From contig VXSK01000003.1 in the NCBI GenBank assembly GCA_009838035.1, positions 225,945 to 289,944 of the forward strand: a DNA stretch of 64,000 nucleotides. The letters are read 5' to 3'. Position 1 is the stretch's first letter; each line of letters begins with the position of its first letter. Source of the stretch: Gammaproteobacteria bacterium. Its GTDB lineage: Bacteria > Pseudomonadota > Gammaproteobacteria > Steroidobacterales > Foliamicaceae. Shown piece by piece: positions 63,766 through 64,000 of this stretch. Both the position numbers and the translations under genes were made by a program. A model generated the notes under the pieces. It was not told the DNA's origin. It worked only from the letters and a program-made list of their open reading frames with translations, and did no database searches.

Positions 63766-64000
63766 CCGGGGTTGCCCTGCTTGTGGACGGCGATCAGCGC
63801 CAGGATTTCGGCCCCGAAAGTCGCGGCCAGCAATGCGGTGATCTCGCCGGAGTCGTAAAGGTGATTCAGTTCCATCACTTCGCCGCCCACCAGGTTGACG
63901 CCTGCCAGCTTGCGCAGCAGGGTGAGAATGTCGTGAGCCGAAGGTCCGCCCGCCTCGGGAATCTGGACGCCCGGCGCGAACGCCGGGTCAACCACGTCCA
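63762..64000 (-). CDS. Agmatinase/arginase-family ureohydrolase, C-terminal part
   Basis: Only the last 79 codons are present; the gene runs off the right edge. The segment DVVDPAFAPGVQIPEAGG matches the C-terminal metal-site motif of ureohydrolases (DxDxxDPxxAPG). It continues DILTLLRKLAGVNLVGGEVMELN, where the Glu region fits. These enzymes use two manganese ions to split a guanidino group into urea and an amine (agmatine to putrescine, or guanidinobutyrate to GABA). It is the first visible gene of the operon with a class III aminotransferase, ALDH, membrane partner and SSS symporter. Confidence 0.9.
   Translation of the reverse strand, partial: DVVDPAFAPGVQIPEAGGPSAHDILTLLRKLAGVNLVGGEVMELNHLYDSGEITALLAATFGAEILALIAVHKQGNPG

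Overview
The window is high-GC, densely coded DNA from what is most likely a gammaproteobacterium. Three things point there: the linked set rpsT / murJ - ribF - ileS - lspA, the minor-pilin block fimT-pilV-pilW-pilX-pilE beside it, and a long TonB-dependent receptor that opens with a typical 'EEIVVTARKREENLQDVP' segment. No 16S rRNA, insertion sequence, phage gene or CRISPR array was seen. The only RNA gene found is tRNA-Thr(CGT). The species is unknown; a marine or host-associated heterotroph is an inference from the transporters, sulfatase and glycosidases.

Region 1 (1-30.5 kb) is mostly core genes mixed with small catabolic units. In order: an SPFH/NfeD membrane pair (1-720), a ubiD - thioesterase - nadC operon (805-3611, minus), an acyl-CoA synthetase coupled to a His-tailed MFS transporter (3711-6624), a thioredoxin-ankyrin lipoprotein (6660-7898), an SDR / nitronate monooxygenase pair, ubiX, tRNA-Thr, and the minor pilins. 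The core block lspA-ileS-ribF-murJ follows (13892-19708, minus). Then come two divergent flavin-reductase-like proteins with similar helical tails, two MDR reductases, a DUF3604 / MFS unit, rpsT, a Leu/Phe-type dehydrogenase, a YbjQ protein, obgE, rpmA and rplU.

Region 2 (30.5-49.6 kb) looks like one catabolic island. A TcuB - TcuA - class III aminotransferase operon (minus) diverges from a TonB-dependent receptor, which is followed by a strong terminator and an MFS transporter. Facing these is a five-gene coupled operon (44623 to 38241, minus): aldehyde dehydrogenase, TPP enzyme, orphan P-loop ATPase, FAD dehydrogenase, GntR/FCD regulator. An SDR - EthD - aromatic aminotransferase unit diverges from it. 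The cores TTGTAGAC, TTGTATAC, TTGTCGAC and GTGTATAC recur at an 11-12 bp period in both divergent promoters. A related pair, TTGTATGC and TGGTATGC, lies in a third promoter near 54.9 kb. I propose these are operators of the local GntR protein.

Region 3 (49.6-59 kb) is a carbohydrate locus. A five-gene operon (sugar epimerase-like TIM barrel, DUF993, three Gfo/Idh/MocA oxidoreductases; minus) diverges from a secreted beta-propeller glycosidase-like protein, a sulfatase and a GH13 enzyme (plus). Region 4 (59-64 kb, minus) is an SSS symporter with a small membrane partner, an aldehyde dehydrogenase, a class III aminotransferase and the end of an agmatinase-type ureohydrolase. Together these suggest uptake and breakdown of an amine or guanidino compound.

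Start sites were chosen from ribosome-binding sites, overlaps with the upstream stop codon and family length. Several differ from the longest open frame, and the entries say so.
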